A stretch of 64,000 nucleotides of DNA from Tildeniella torsiva UHER 1998/13D (lineage in GTDB: Bacteria; Cyanobacteriota; Cyanobacteriia; Phormidesmidales; Phormidesmidaceae): contig JAHHIH010000013.1 in assembly GCA_019358835.1 (NCBI GenBank), positions 62,001 to 126,000 of the forward strand, written 5' to 3'. This document shows positions 31,283 through 41,502 of this stretch, piece after piece. The translations under genes and the position numbers were made by a program. Within the stretch, counting starts at the first letter, position 1; each line of letters starts with the position of its first letter. The notes beneath the pieces are model-generated. The model had not been told where the DNA came from and searched no databases. It was given only the letters and a program-made list of their open reading frames with translations.

Positions 31283-31409
31283 AGAAGACTTTTAGAGCAA
31301 TCCTCAAACCGAAATTCTGGGCCGCAGCCGCGTATCTTGGCTGGTTCAGGGTTTCGGTTTTTCTTTGGGCAGCGTTTACTGGGTTTGAGCCGCCTACCAA
31401 CCTTCAGCC

Positions 31410-32186
31410 ATGAATTGCTATCTCGCCCGCATCGACCGTTTCCCCATCAAATCGCTGGATGGAATCTTGGTGCCCCAGGCCCTGGTATTGGCCAGTGGAG
31501 CTTTGCAGGGCGATCGCACCTACGCTCTCTTCGATGCCCAAGGGCGCTTTGTCAACGGCAAGCGCACCGCCGCCATCCACCACCTGCGATCGACCTTCTC
31601 CGAGGATGGCCAGTTCATTACCATAGCCACTGACGGCCATTCCACCGCCGCGACTTTTCACCTTCATCAGCAGCGTTCAGACCTCGAAGCCTGGCTCAGC
31701 GACTACTTCCATCAACCCATTACGCTTCAAGCGAATCTCAACAGCGGATTCCCCGACGACACCAACGCTGCTGGGCCAACGGTGATCAGCACTGCCACCC
31801 TCCAAACCGTTGCCGATTGGTATGGCCTCTCGCTAGAGGAAACCCGCCGCCGCTTCCGCACCAATCTAGAAATCGACGGTGTGCCCGCCTTCTGGGAAGA
31901 GCAGCTGTTTAGCGCCGACGGTAGCCCGGTGCGCTTTGCGATCGGCGATGTAGTGCTAGAGGGCATCAATCCCTGCCAGCGCTGCATCGTCCCCACCCGA
32001 GACACTGCTACCGGAGTTGTCACCGCCAACTTTCAAAAAATCTTCTCCCAGCAGAGGGCCGCTACCCTGCCCGACTGGGCTCCCCCGTCGCGGTTCAATC
32101 ACTTCTATAAGCTGGCGGTCAACACCAATCTTGTTGGCCAGGGCGGACACACGCTCAAGGTAGGGGATAGTGTTAGCGTGATTTAA
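31410..32186 (+). CDS. MOSC domain-containing protein with MOSC N-terminal beta-barrel (YcbX-like)
   Basis: YLARIDRFPIKSLDGI...FRTNLEIDGVPAFWEEQLF...LEGINPCQRCIVPTRDTATGVV. Confidence 0.88.
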   Translation: MNCYLARIDRFPIKSLDGILVPQALVLASGALQGDRTYALFDAQGRFVNGKRTAAIHHLRSTFSEDGQFITIATDGHSTAATFHLHQQRSDLEAWLSDYFHQPITLQANLNSGFPDDTNAAGPTVISTATLQTVADWYGLSLEETRRRFRTNLEIDGVPAFWEEQLFSADGSPVRFAIGDVVLEGINPCQRCIVPTRDTATGVVTANFQKIFSQQRAATLPDWAPPSRFNHFYKLAVNTNLVGQGGHTLKVGDSVSVI

Positions 32187-32229
32187 GCGGCGTCCCCTGC
32201 CCAACGTTTCCCAGGGATAGCCCTCCTCA

Positions 32230-33438
32230 ATGATTTCCCGTCCGGCCTCTGCCTACGTTCACATTCCTTTTTGCCGCCGTCGCTGCTTCTACTGCGACTT
32301 CCCCATCTCGGTGCTGGGCAATCACCAGCGGGGCGAGACCTCCGGCACAGTCGAGAGCTACGTAGAGCTGCTGTGCGAAGAGATTGCAGCGACGCCAAAA
32401 CTCAACGATCGCCCCTTACAGACCGTATTCTTCGGCGGCGGCACCCCTTCCCTGCTCTCTGTTCCCCAGCTCGAACAAATCCTCGTCCAGCTTGACCAGC
32501 ATTTCGGCATTGCCCCCACAGCCGAGATCTCCATGGAAATGGATCCCGGCACTTTTGATCTGGAGCATCTCCAGGGCTACCTGGCCGCAGGCATCACCCG
32601 CATCAGTCTTGGCGTGCAAGCGTTGGATGACGCAACACTGGAGAGCTGTGGCCGCTATCATCGCGTTGCCGATGTCTATCGCTCTGTGGACTGGCTGCAC
32701 CAGGTTGCCATGCCCAACTGGAGCCTGGATTTGATATCCGGCCTGCCGCACCAGACCCTAACTGACTGGGAAATTGGCTTGTCCAAGGCAATGGCCCTCC
32801 ACCCCCATCACCTCTCGATCTATGACCTCACGGTGGAACCTCAGACCGTGTTTGCCAAGCGCTACCAGCCGGGCGACCAACCTCTGCCCACGGATGAGCA
32901 AACGGCGGCGATGTATCGACTTGCCCAAAGGTTTCTGACCGCCCAGGGCTACGACCATTACGAAGTCTCTAACTACGCCCAGCCGGGGCACCAATGTCAG
33001 CATAATTTGACCTACTGGCGCAATCAGCCCTGCTACGGCTTTGGCCTTGGGGCAACCAGCTATACCCAGTTCCAGCGCGTTAGCCGTCCCCGCACCTTAG
33101 CAACCTATAGCGAGTGGGTAAAAGAATTTCAGGCGGCTGGGGGAATCCACAGCGAACCCCCGACACCAACCCTGGAGCAACTGCTGGATCGCCTGATGGT
33201 GGGCCTGCGATTACAGGAGGGAATCAGTGGGGATGAGGTGCGATCGCTCTGCGACCCCACCACCTGGGCCACCCTTCGCGCCGCCCTCACCCCCCACATC
33301 GCCCAAGGCTGGGTCATTCTAGAGGGCGATACCTGGGCCACCCTCCAGCGATTGCGACTCGGCGATCCCGAAGGTTTTCTGTTCTCTAATGTTGTGCTCT
33401 CTGACTGCTTTCGTGCGATCGAAGACCAAGACGAGTGA
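32230..33438 (+). CDS. hemW: Radical SAM family heme chaperone HemW
   Basis: SAYVHIPFCRRRCFYCDFPI (CxxxCxxC), TVFFGGGTPSLL, ISLGVQALDD, NWSLDLISGLPHQT. Confidence 0.92.
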   Translation: MISRPASAYVHIPFCRRRCFYCDFPISVLGNHQRGETSGTVESYVELLCEEIAATPKLNDRPLQTVFFGGGTPSLLSVPQLEQILVQLDQHFGIAPTAEISMEMDPGTFDLEHLQGYLAAGITRISLGVQALDDATLESCGRYHRVADVYRSVDWLHQVAMPNWSLDLISGLPHQTLTDWEIGLSKAMALHPHHLSIYDLTVEPQTVFAKRYQPGDQPLPTDEQTAAMYRLAQRFLTAQGYDHYEVSNYAQPGHQCQHNLTYWRNQPCYGFGLGATSYTQFQRVSRPRTLATYSEWVKEFQAAGGIHSEPPTPTLEQLLDRLMVGLRLQEGISGDEVRSLCDPTTWATLRAALTPHIAQGWVILEGDTWATLQRLRLGDPEGFLFSNVVLSDCFRAIEDQDE

Positions 33439-33501
33439 AGTGACTTCACCCTCAATCCCCTCGCTACACATAGGAAGCATAGCTACAGAGCTTTTCTCTC
33501 A

Positions 33502-33525
33502 GGTGCATCGCTGCGCGGATGCCCC
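33502..33525. repeat. Second copy of the REP-like palindrome (GGTGCATCGCTGCGCGGATGCCCC)
   Basis: Matches 9627-9650 with one arm mismatch; also followed by CTAC. Confidence 0.65.
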
Positions 33526-33655
33526 CTACATCTTCCCCACCCCCCTCATCTTCCCCACCACCTCCATCTACCCCCGCCAAAAGTACTCCCCCCACTAATG
33601 CCCCGCTCCGCCTTTGCAGTAAAGTAGATCCCTGTGACATTTTTATGGCTGACCC

Positions 33656-35236
33656 ATGCCCAAGGTTCTAGTTTCCGACCCCGTTGACCAGGCGGGCCTC
33701 GATATTCTTTCCCAAGTTGCTCAGGTGGATGTCAACACCAGCCTTTCCCCCGAGGAACTGGTAGCCGCCATTGGCGATTACGACGCGCTGATGATTCGCT
33801 CGGGCACCAAGGTGACCAAGGCCGTCATTGACGCGGGCCAGAACCTAAAAATCATCGGGCGGGCTGGGGTTGGGGTCGATAACGTTGATGTGCCCGAGGC
33901 CACCCGGCGGGGCATTGTGGTAGTCAACTCCCCCGAGGGCAACACCATCGCAGCCGCAGAGCACGCTCTGGCCATGATGATGTCGATGTCGCGCTATATT
34001 CCCAGCGCCGATCGCTCCGTCAAATCGGGCGAATGGAAGCGCAAAGACTTTACCGGGGTCGAAATCTATAAGAAAACCCTGGGAGTCGTGGGCCTGGGCA
34101 AAATTGGCTCCCACGTGGCTACCGTAGCGCGGGCCATGGGCATGAAACTGCTGGCCTACGACCCGTTTATTTCTGCCGAGCGGGCTGAGCAGCTGGGCTG
34201 CCGCCTGGTGGATCTAGACCTGCTGTTCCGCGAAGCCGACTACATCACTCTGCACCTGCCCAAGACCCCCGAGACCACCCACCTGGTCGATGAGAAAGCC
34301 CTGGCTACGATGAAGCCAACGGTGCGCATCATCAACTGCGCTCGGGGCGGCATCATCGACGAAGCCGCCCTGGCCAAAGCCCTGCGCGAAGGCACCATCG
34401 GCGGTGCCGCGCTGGATGTCTACGAATCTGAACCCCTGGGTGATTCGGAACTTCGGGAGCTGGATAAAGCCGTGATTCTCACCCCCCACCTGGGAGCCTC
34501 TACGGAAGAGGCCCAGGTGAATGTGGCGATCGATGTGGCCGAGCAGATTCGCGATGTGCTGCTGGGGTTACCGGCGCGATCGGCGGTGAATATTCCCGGC
34601 CTGCGCCCCGAGGTGATGCAAAAGCTGCGTCCCTACCTGCAACTGGCCGAAACCCTGGGCAACCTGGTGGGGCAACTGGCCGGGGGCCGGGTTCAGGAGC
34701 TGACGGTGCGCCTCCAGGGCGATATTGCCGGGGGCGATACCCAACCGATTATGGTGGCGGCGCTCAAGGGACTGCTCTCCCACGCGCTGCAGGAGCGGGT
34801 CAACTACGTCAACGCCTCCATCGAAGCGAAGGAGCGGGGCATCCACGTGATCGAGACCCGCGATGCCGACATTCGCGACTACACGGGTTCGCTGAACCTG
34901 TCGGCCAAGGGCAGCCTGGGCGAGCACTCCGTTACGGGTGTGCTGCTAGGGGGCAGCGAAATTCGCGTCACCGACATTGACGAGTTTCCTATTAACGTGC
35001 CGCCGACCCAGCACATGCTGTTTACCCTGCACCGCGATATGCCGGGCATTATCGGCAAAATTGGCTCGCTGCTGGGTAGCTTCAACGTCAACATCGCCAG
35101 TATGCAGGTGGGCCGCAAAATTGTGCGCGGCGACGCGGTCATGGCCCTCAGCCTGGATGACCCTCTGCCAGAAGGCATTCTGGATGAGATTCTCAAAGTG
35201 CCGGGCATTCGCGATGCCTATACGGTGAACCTGTAG
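33656..35236 (+). CDS. serA: D-3-phosphoglycerate dehydrogenase
   Basis: MPKVLVSDPVDQAGLDIL...GRAGVGVDNVDVPEATRRGIVVVNSPEGNTIAAAEHALAMM...C-terminal ACT domain. Confidence 0.97.
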   Translation: MPKVLVSDPVDQAGLDILSQVAQVDVNTSLSPEELVAAIGDYDALMIRSGTKVTKAVIDAGQNLKIIGRAGVGVDNVDVPEATRRGIVVVNSPEGNTIAAAEHALAMMMSMSRYIPSADRSVKSGEWKRKDFTGVEIYKKTLGVVGLGKIGSHVATVARAMGMKLLAYDPFISAERAEQLGCRLVDLDLLFREADYITLHLPKTPETTHLVDEKALATMKPTVRIINCARGGIIDEAALAKALREGTIGGAALDVYESEPLGDSELRELDKAVILTPHLGASTEEAQVNVAIDVAEQIRDVLLGLPARSAVNIPGLRPEVMQKLRPYLQLAETLGNLVGQLAGGRVQELTVRLQGDIAGGDTQPIMVAALKGLLSHALQERVNYVNASIEAKERGIHVIETRDADIRDYTGSLNLSAKGSLGEHSVTGVLLGGSEIRVTDIDEFPINVPPTQHMLFTLHRDMPGIIGKIGSLLGSFNVNIASMQVGRKIVRGDAVMALSLDDPLPEGILDEILKVPGIRDAYTVNL

Positions 35237-35297
35237 GCTTGAGGAACCCGGTAGAATGGGCGAGGGCAACGGCCCTTGGCCTTGGCTGAAAGTGGGT

Positions 35298-35318
35298 GGT
35301 GGGCAATGCCCACCCTAC
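35298..35318. repeat. Palindromic repeat GGTGGGC-aat-GCCCACC + CTAC
   Basis: Perfect 7-bp arms with 3-nt loop, followed by CTAC like the other two REP-like elements. Confidence 0.6.
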
Positions 35319-35392
35319 AGGGTCACGGGTAGGAGCACAGGGTCGAGGCAGTGTGTTAGCCCAATGTTGATAGTTGCGAGGCAGCCCCTAGA

Positions 35393-36295
35393 ATGGCCGT
35401 GGTTAACACCTGGTGGGAAGTAAAGGTACTGTGCGATCCATCCCTGGAAGATACGGTTTTCTGGCGGTTTGACAGCTTTGGCAGCCAGGGCACTTCGACC
35501 CAGCAGCGGGGATCGTCCTGCGTGGTGCAGGCCTACTTCCCGCAGCATCGACTTGAATTGCTCGATCTGTCGGCCCTGGCCCTGTTGATTAAGCAGGATG
35601 CGCTCTGCAACGATCTGGTGCTGCCCCGCATCAGTTGGCAGCTAATTGACGAAGAAGACTGGTCGAAAAGCTGGAAAGACCACTGGAAGCCCGAACCGAT
35701 TGGCGATCGCTTCCTAATCACCCCCGCCTGGTTAGAGCCCCCCGCCGACAACCAGCGGCTGGTGCTGCGCCTCGACCCTGGTGTGGCCTTTGGCACCGGC
35801 AATCATCCCACCACCCAGCTCTGCCTAGAGTCGCTCGAAATGCGGCTCACCTACGAAAAAACCGACGTTACCATTGCCGATATTGGCTGCGGGTCTGGAA
35901 TTCTCTCGATTGGGGCGCTGCTGTTGGGAGCCAGGCGAGCCTACGCTGCCGATACCGACGATTTGGCGGTGCACTCAGCTGTGGGCAACCGCACCCTGAA
36001 CGGGCTGACGGAGGAGCAGCTGCCGCTGCTGCATGGCAGTTTAGATGCCATCGCCGCCGCCATTGACGCCCCCGTGGACGGCATTGTTTGCAACATTCTG
36101 GCGGAGGTGATTATGGATCTGATTCCTCAGATGCACACCATTGTCACCCCCGACGGCTGGGGCATTCTCAGCGGTATTTTGCTGGATCAGTCCAAACTGG
36201 TGGCCGACACCCTAGAGCAGCACGGCTGGGTCGTGGCTACCCTCTGGCGGCGACAGGAGTGGTGCTGTCTCAACGTGCGGCGATCGCCCGCCTGA
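35393..36295 (+). CDS. prmA: Ribosomal protein L11 methyltransferase
   Basis: [24 protein letters not shown]...[23 protein letters not shown]...[29 protein letters not shown]. Confidence 0.95.
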   Translation: MAVVNTWWEVKVLCDPSLEDTVFWRFDSFGSQGTSTQQRGSSCVVQAYFPQHRLELLDLSALALLIKQDALCNDLVLPRISWQLIDEEDWSKSWKDHWKPEPIGDRFLITPAWLEPPADNQRLVLRLDPGVAFGTGNHPTTQLCLESLEMRLTYEKTDVTIADIGCGSGILSIGALLLGARRAYAADTDDLAVHSAVGNRTLNGLTEEQLPLLHGSLDAIAAAIDAPVDGIVCNILAEVIMDLIPQMHTIVTPDGWGILSGILLDQSKLVADTLEQHGWVVATLWRRQEWCCLNVRRSPA

Positions 36296-36299
36296 ACCC

Positions 36300-36509
36300 A
36301 TGAATCGTTCTGATGTCAGCTTTGTGGCTAAAGTGATCGGGCTCTCGGCAGCCCTGAGCGCATTGATTAAGTACGGGTTGCCTATGGCGCTAATCGGGTC
36401 TCAGGTAGCTCAAAACGAGCCTACTTTGGGCCTAGTTGTAGCGCTGCTGTTGGCCCCCTCAGCGCTGATGGGCGGCCTTTTTTGGCTGCGGCGCAGCTCC
36501 AACTCCTAG
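36300..36509 (+). CDS. Small hypothetical membrane protein
   Basis: Two hydrophobic segments; starts 5 nt after the prmA stop. Confidence 0.6.
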   Translation: MNRSDVSFVAKVIGLSAALSALIKYGLPMALIGSQVAQNEPTLGLVVALLLAPSALMGGLFWLRRSSNS

Positions 36510-36517
36510 GCTTGCCC

Positions 36518-37699
36518 ATGCGCACCATCGACAGCATCAACGCTAAAATCCGCGCCGGGCAGGTGGTGGTGCAAACCGCCGAAGCCTTTAAAGTGCAGGC
36601 CAAGGAGCAGGGCATTGCCGCCGCCGCTAAAGCGGTAGATGTGGTGGTCGCTGGCACCTTTGAGCCGATGGAATCGTCGGGTGCCATGCTCAATCTGGGC
36701 CACACCGACCCACCTATCAAGCTGCTGGAGTGCTACCTGGACGGGGTGCCCGCTTATGCAGGCTTTGGCGCGGTGGATGTCTGCCTGGGGGCGAGCCAGC
36801 CAGCCGTGGCCGGGCGAGGGGCCGACCTGGGCGATACCGAAACCCTGCGGGAGCACGGCGGTGGCCATGTGATTGCTGACCTGATCGCCGGGCGCAGCGT
36901 ACCGCTTCAGGCCACGGGCCACGGCACCGACTGCTACCCCCGCACCGCCCTCGAAACCACCATTACCCGCGACAGCATCAACCAGTTTTACCTGTTTAGC
37001 CCCAGGGGTCTCTACCAAAATTTTATTGTGGGGGTGAATGGGGGCGATCGCACCCTTTCCACCTACCTGGGTCCCCTTCAGCCCCGCCTCGGCAACGCGG
37101 TGTACGCCAACTCAGGGGCGCTATCGCCCTTGCTGAATGATCCTGACCTGGAAGCGATTGGCATTGGTACCCGCATCTTTTTTGGCGGCGGCATTGGCTA
37201 CCTCGCCTGGGAGGGCACCCAGCACTTTCCGCTCCAGCGCCGATTGCCCAACCGCACCCCCATCGGCCCCGCCGCCACCCTAGCCCTGATCGGCGATGCC
37301 AAGCAGATGCAGCCCCACTGGGTGCGAGGCTGCTACTTCAAAGGCTATGGCCCTTCGTTGATGCTGGGCGTAGGCGTACCCATCCCCATTCTCAACGAGC
37401 AGGTGGCGGCCCACTGCGCCGTGCAAGATGCCGACATTGTTGCCCCCGTGATGGATTTTTCCATTCCTCGGCGGGTGCGGCCCACCTTTGGGTTGGTCAG
37501 CTATGCCCAGCTCAAGTCGGGCAGCATTACCATCGAAGGTCAGCCGGTGCGCACGGCACCGCTGGCCAGCATTTACATGGCTCGTCAGGTCGCCGACGAG
37601 CTGAAAAGCTGGATTGAATCTGGGCAGTTTGAACTGACCTCCCCGGTGGCCTCTCTGCCCCAGGATCGCGCCTTTTTGCCCCAGGATGTGGGCAGCTAA
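36518..37699 (+). CDS. Homocysteine biosynthesis protein family (DUF39)
   Basis: AVDVVVAGTFEPMESSGAMLNLGHTDPPIKLLECYLDGVPAYAGFGAVDVCLGA...GGGIGYLAWEGTQHFP. Confidence 0.85.
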   Translation: MRTIDSINAKIRAGQVVVQTAEAFKVQAKEQGIAAAAKAVDVVVAGTFEPMESSGAMLNLGHTDPPIKLLECYLDGVPAYAGFGAVDVCLGASQPAVAGRGADLGDTETLREHGGGHVIADLIAGRSVPLQATGHGTDCYPRTALETTITRDSINQFYLFSPRGLYQNFIVGVNGGDRTLSTYLGPLQPRLGNAVYANSGALSPLLNDPDLEAIGIGTRIFFGGGIGYLAWEGTQHFPLQRRLPNRTPIGPAATLALIGDAKQMQPHWVRGCYFKGYGPSLMLGVGVPIPILNEQVAAHCAVQDADIVAPVMDFSIPRRVRPTFGLVSYAQLKSGSITIEGQPVRTAPLASIYMARQVADELKSWIESGQFELTSPVASLPQDRAFLPQDVGS

Positions 37700-37704
37700 C
37701 AGGT

Positions 37705-38835
37705 CTATTCAGCGCTGCTTTCAGGGGGTTCGTCACGCTTTTTGGGGCGACTCGCAGGGCGTTCGGAAACCGACTCGGAACGAGTATCTGTCCCGGAATC
37801 GCTGCCCTTAACTCCGGTGGGACGGCGACTGGGCATGGGCGGACGGCTGCCCCCTGGCCCACTGCGCATGCCTGGCTTACCTCGGCGGGGGCCAGCACCG
37901 CCGCTGCCCTTGGCCCGCTTCTTAGGCGGCACAATCCCCACGGGTGAGGCTTCACTCAGCACCAGTACCTTGGCTTCGCGCTTGACTTTAAAGTCCCAAA
38001 AATAGCCCACGGTGCGACCCTCAATGGTGCCGTGGAGCAGCAGCTTAAACGGTTTAGACGTGCCTGGGGTACGCTTTGCCCCCTGCAAAATCTTGACGGC
38101 AATACACTTGTCTTCTGGCGTGTACTTGATGACCTCACCGCGAATGGAGAAGAAGTTGTCGTCTACCGGCGGCAGATCAGCTAAATCTGGCTTTTCAGGG
38201 GCAGCTTCACCAGTTTCGTCCTCGTCCTCGTCCTCGTCCTCGCTGGCGGGAGCTTCCCCAGGCAGGCCAAGGGTTTCGGGTTCCCAAACCCCAACGATCT
38301 GTAGGTGCAAGTCTTGGTCGTCGTTATCTAGCTCGCGCCGGGTGCGGGGATAGACGACCCAGAGGTGGGGCATGGTCAAATCGATATGCTTCTTCACCAG
38401 ACTGGTGATGCGCCCCAGCAGCACCGAATCAATCACGTGGCCATCTTCAGTGGTCAGGTTGCCCCGGTTGAGCTGGTCTGCTTCGCTGGGTTCGTAGGTG
38501 CCTCGCACCAGGCCAATGGCCCGATACTGCATGGGTTCGCTGGGGGGGGCAATGGGCTGATAGCGATAGGCGGCGGGGTCAGGCTCAGGAGCAGCAGGTT
38601 CTGGAGCCTTTTCGGTAACCGCCGCTTTAGGAACCATTACAGCGTCGGCCGTCTTAGCCACCGGCTTGACGGCCACCGAAACTTCGGGGGCAGCGGCGGG
38701 GCGCACCGGACGCACCGGGCGCTGGGGAGGCGACATTAGTGATGGCCGATCGGCAGCGGATGCTGTCTCCTTTTCGTGACTATCCTTAGCGTTAATGTCG
38801 CTCTTATTAGAAGCGTCTTGCTCTGCAGAACCCAT
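37705..38835 (-). CDS. Conserved hypothetical protein: disordered Pro/Ala-rich N-terminus, acidic linker, basic Gly/Arg-rich C-terminus
   Basis: Ordered blocks YRAIGLVRGTYEPSEADQLNRGNL...PHLWVVYPRTRR and FFSIRGEVIKYTPEDKCIAVKILQ...FKLLLHGTIEGRTVGYFWDFKVKREAKVLVL. Confidence 0.75.
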   Translation of the reverse strand: MGSAEQDASNKSDINAKDSHEKETASAADRPSLMSPPQRPVRPVRPAAAPEVSVAVKPVAKTADAVMVPKAAVTEKAPEPAAPEPDPAAYRYQPIAPPSEPMQYRAIGLVRGTYEPSEADQLNRGNLTTEDGHVIDSVLLGRITSLVKKHIDLTMPHLWVVYPRTRRELDNDDQDLHLQIVGVWEPETLGLPGEAPASEDEDEDEDETGEAAPEKPDLADLPPVDDNFFSIRGEVIKYTPEDKCIAVKILQGAKRTPGTSKPFKLLLHGTIEGRTVGYFWDFKVKREAKVLVLSEASPVGIVPPKKRAKGSGGAGPRRGKPGMRSGPGGSRPPMPSRRPTGVKGSDSGTDTRSESVSERPASRPKKRDEPPESSAE

Positions 38836-39287
38836 GACACCACCGATCTCCCTCTCAACATCAACCAGTCACCCGGCGCAACGGTAATTCCGCGCCTGAC
38901 TTAGCCTGTAAGCCTAGCGTAACATTCACCCTTTAATGTGCATGGCAGGGCAAATATTTAAGCCGTTAGCACAACCCATCAAAGGCTTCACAAACGGAGC
39001 TGATCATGGCCATCAAGAGCCATTGAATAACTCCCTAAGGATTCACTGCCGCCGCCGCTGTGCTTTGACTGGGCAACTAGCTTAATTTTCCATCGGTGAC
39101 GGTTAGCAATCCGTATCGTTTCTGAGCTTTTTGACAACTTCTTTGCTACTGTAGCCCTGTCTATGGCCTAGGCTAGCCTGGGCTCAGGTTCAGACCTGGG
39201 TTCAAAACGCTAAGATCATTGACTTGCTCAACTTTTTGCGATCGCCCCTAGGCTGCGATCGCGTCGCTCCCCCGAAGAGGTACACCC

Positions 39288-40166
39288 GTGACCGCAAACC
39301 GCAATCGTTGGCTCGTTGGCACCGTTTTAACCCTAGCGTTAGCGGCCTTTTTGTCGCTCTCGCTGCTGCCAATTTTGGGCAGCAATAGCGGCCGTCGAGC
39401 CAGTAGCACGCCCGATGCCAATCCTACCGCCGATCCTGTGGCCATGCAGGCCGAGCTAGAGGCCCAGGCAAAAGGCTACGAACTCGTGCTAGAGCGCGAG
39501 CCTGACAACCAAACCGCGCTTCAGGGTCTGGTAGACGCCCGCATTCAGCTGGGCGATATTAACGGCGTCGTGGCCCCCCTCGAAAAGCTGGTTGAACTCA
39601 ACCCCGACGTACCCGACTACGCGGTGCTGCTAGCCCAAACCAAGCAACAGATGGGCGATTTAGAGGGCGCAGCTCAGATCTATCGTCAGGTGCTCGATCA
39701 GCAGCCCGGCAACATGAATGCCCTGCAAGGGCTAACGGTTCTCCTCGTGCAACAGAAGCGCCCCCAGGCGGCTATCGGCCTGCTGCAAGACACCCTAAAA
39801 ACCGCCGATCAGCTGCAATCAGAAGGGGGGGCAGCCGGTTTCGACGCGACATCGGTGAAACTACTGCTGGCCCAGGTGCATGTCGAGAATAACAGCCCCG
39901 ACCAGGCGATCGCCCTCTATGACGAAACCATTGCAGCGGCTCCCGAAGACTTTCGCCCAGTACTGGCTAAGGCCTTAGTGCTGCGCGACCAGGGAGATAC
40001 CGAAACGGCCCAGGCGCTCTTTGCCCAGGCCACCACCCTGGCTCCAGCACAGTTTAAAGATCAGATTGGTCAGATGGCAACCCAGGGCCAGACGGCACCG
40101 GATGCCAGCGGCAGCGACATCATCGAGCCCGCGCCCGCTGAACCTGCCACCGAGTCAACACCCTAG
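39288..40166 (+). CDS. Tetratricopeptide repeat protein with N-terminal TM anchor
   Basis: N-terminal hydrophobic segment; TPR units YELVLEREPDNQTALQGL, LEKLVELNPDVPDYAVLLA, YRQVLDQQPGNMNALQGL. Confidence 0.82.
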   Translation: MTANRNRWLVGTVLTLALAAFLSLSLLPILGSNSGRRASSTPDANPTADPVAMQAELEAQAKGYELVLEREPDNQTALQGLVDARIQLGDINGVVAPLEKLVELNPDVPDYAVLLAQTKQQMGDLEGAAQIYRQVLDQQPGNMNALQGLTVLLVQQKRPQAAIGLLQDTLKTADQLQSEGGAAGFDATSVKLLLAQVHVENNSPDQAIALYDETIAAAPEDFRPVLAKALVLRDQGDTETAQALFAQATTLAPAQFKDQIGQMATQGQTAPDASGSDIIEPAPAEPATESTP

Positions 40167-40477
40167 CTCAGGGTTCCAGCCGGAGTAGACGAGGCAACCC
40201 CTCGATCGGGGCGACTTGACGCTGCCACACTGGCGTCTACGGGCTCAAACTCAATGTGGTTGAGCAGCGTGGTCACAAAGGCAAACAGCAAAAACGGCAG
40301 CGACAACACCAAAATTAGCCCTACGGTAGCCAGAGCAAAAATGGGCTGACGCGCCCCCATCAGCGCCAGGGAGGCGGCCAGGCTGACGAACAAAATCACC
40401 AGCCAGGCGATAATTTGCCCGTAAATATCTCCAAAGGTAAGCGTGCAAGCGAAGCGATACTTATTCCCGGTATCCAT
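40163..40477 (-). CDS. Hypothetical membrane protein
   Basis: Two long hydrophobic helices; FGDIYGQIIAWLVILFVSLAASLALM. Confidence 0.65.
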   Translation of the reverse strand: MDTGNKYRFACTLTFGDIYGQIIAWLVILFVSLAASLALMGARQPIFALATVGLILVLSLPFLLFAFVTTLLNHIEFEPVDASVAASSRPDRGVASSTPAGTLS

Positions 40478-40610
40478 GGTGTTGTCCTGCCAGAATCGGT
40501 CTTATTAGAGATCAGCATATCGGCCTCGCCCTGACCGCTATGGTTTCTCAACATTTCCACAAGAGTTGCAATGAAATGTTGCAGCCCATTACATAGATAT
40601 AGGCCGGGCC

Positions 40611-41207
40611 ATGGGGTATCAGTACATTTTGTTTTACAAGCCCTACAACGTACTCAGTCAGTTCAGCCCAGGGAGCACCCCACCCGCCGCTGACTTAGCC
40701 CCCCGCCTGACGCTCAAGGACTTCATCTCGATCGCCGATGTTTACCCTGTTGGGCGTCTCGACCGCGACAGCGAAGGGCTGATGCTGCTGACCAATCACG
40801 GTCGAGTCCAGCATCGGCTCAGCGAGCCCCGCTTTGGCCACCGCCGCACCTATTGGGTTCAGGTCGAGCACTTGCCGTCAACCGCCGCGATCGCGCAGCT
40901 GCGGCAAGGGGTAACTATCAAGGGCTACCGCACCCTGCCCTGTCAGGTCGAACTGATGACGACCGCACCACCCCTGCCGGAACGAGACCCGCCGATTCGC
41001 GATCGCCAGAGCATCCCGACGGCCTGGCTCGAAATGACCCTGCAAGAGGGCAAAAACCGTCAGGTGCGCCGCATGACCGCTGCCGTCGGCCACCCCACCC
41101 TGCGGCTGGTGCGCCAGGCGATCGCCCACCTCCACCTGGGCGATCTACAGCCTGGCCAGTGGCGGCCTGCCACCCCCGCCGAGCGGCAGGGGCTGCTGCA
41201 ACTTTAG
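40611..41207 (+). CDS. rRNA pseudouridine synthase (RluE/RsuA family)
   Basis: YILFYKPYNVLSQFSP...DVYPVGRLDRDSEGLMLLTNHG...LQEGKNRQVRRMTAAVGHPTLRLVR. Confidence 0.92.
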   Translation: MGYQYILFYKPYNVLSQFSPGSTPPAADLAPRLTLKDFISIADVYPVGRLDRDSEGLMLLTNHGRVQHRLSEPRFGHRRTYWVQVEHLPSTAAIAQLRQGVTIKGYRTLPCQVELMTTAPPLPERDPPIRDRQSIPTAWLEMTLQEGKNRQVRRMTAAVGHPTLRLVRQAIAHLHLGDLQPGQWRPATPAERQGLLQL

Positions 41208-41502
41208 ATTCTACGGTGCGCCAACTCCTACGCAACTTGGCTGAGGCTGAGTCAACAATCGATGGGTTAGGCCGGTCAGAGAAGGGGCATTAAGTTACTA
41301 TGGGCTTGCAATGGGGCGACCTAGAGGTGACCCGTGCGATACTTAACGTATAACGGTGAGGCCAATTTACGTCTAAGGGGTGCATCGATCGCTTACTCAG
41401 GGTCTGCTCATTTCCCCAGTACCGCGCACAACTTAATTAGGCCTAGCGATGGGGGATACCCTACTCGCTGGCTGGCTAGCCTAACTTTGGATCATCGCTA
41501 GG

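Noticed and set aside
40163-40166. CTAG shared as overlapping stop codons of convergent TPR and membrane protein genes
   Set aside because: Real, but a common consequence of tight convergent packing; not informative alone.
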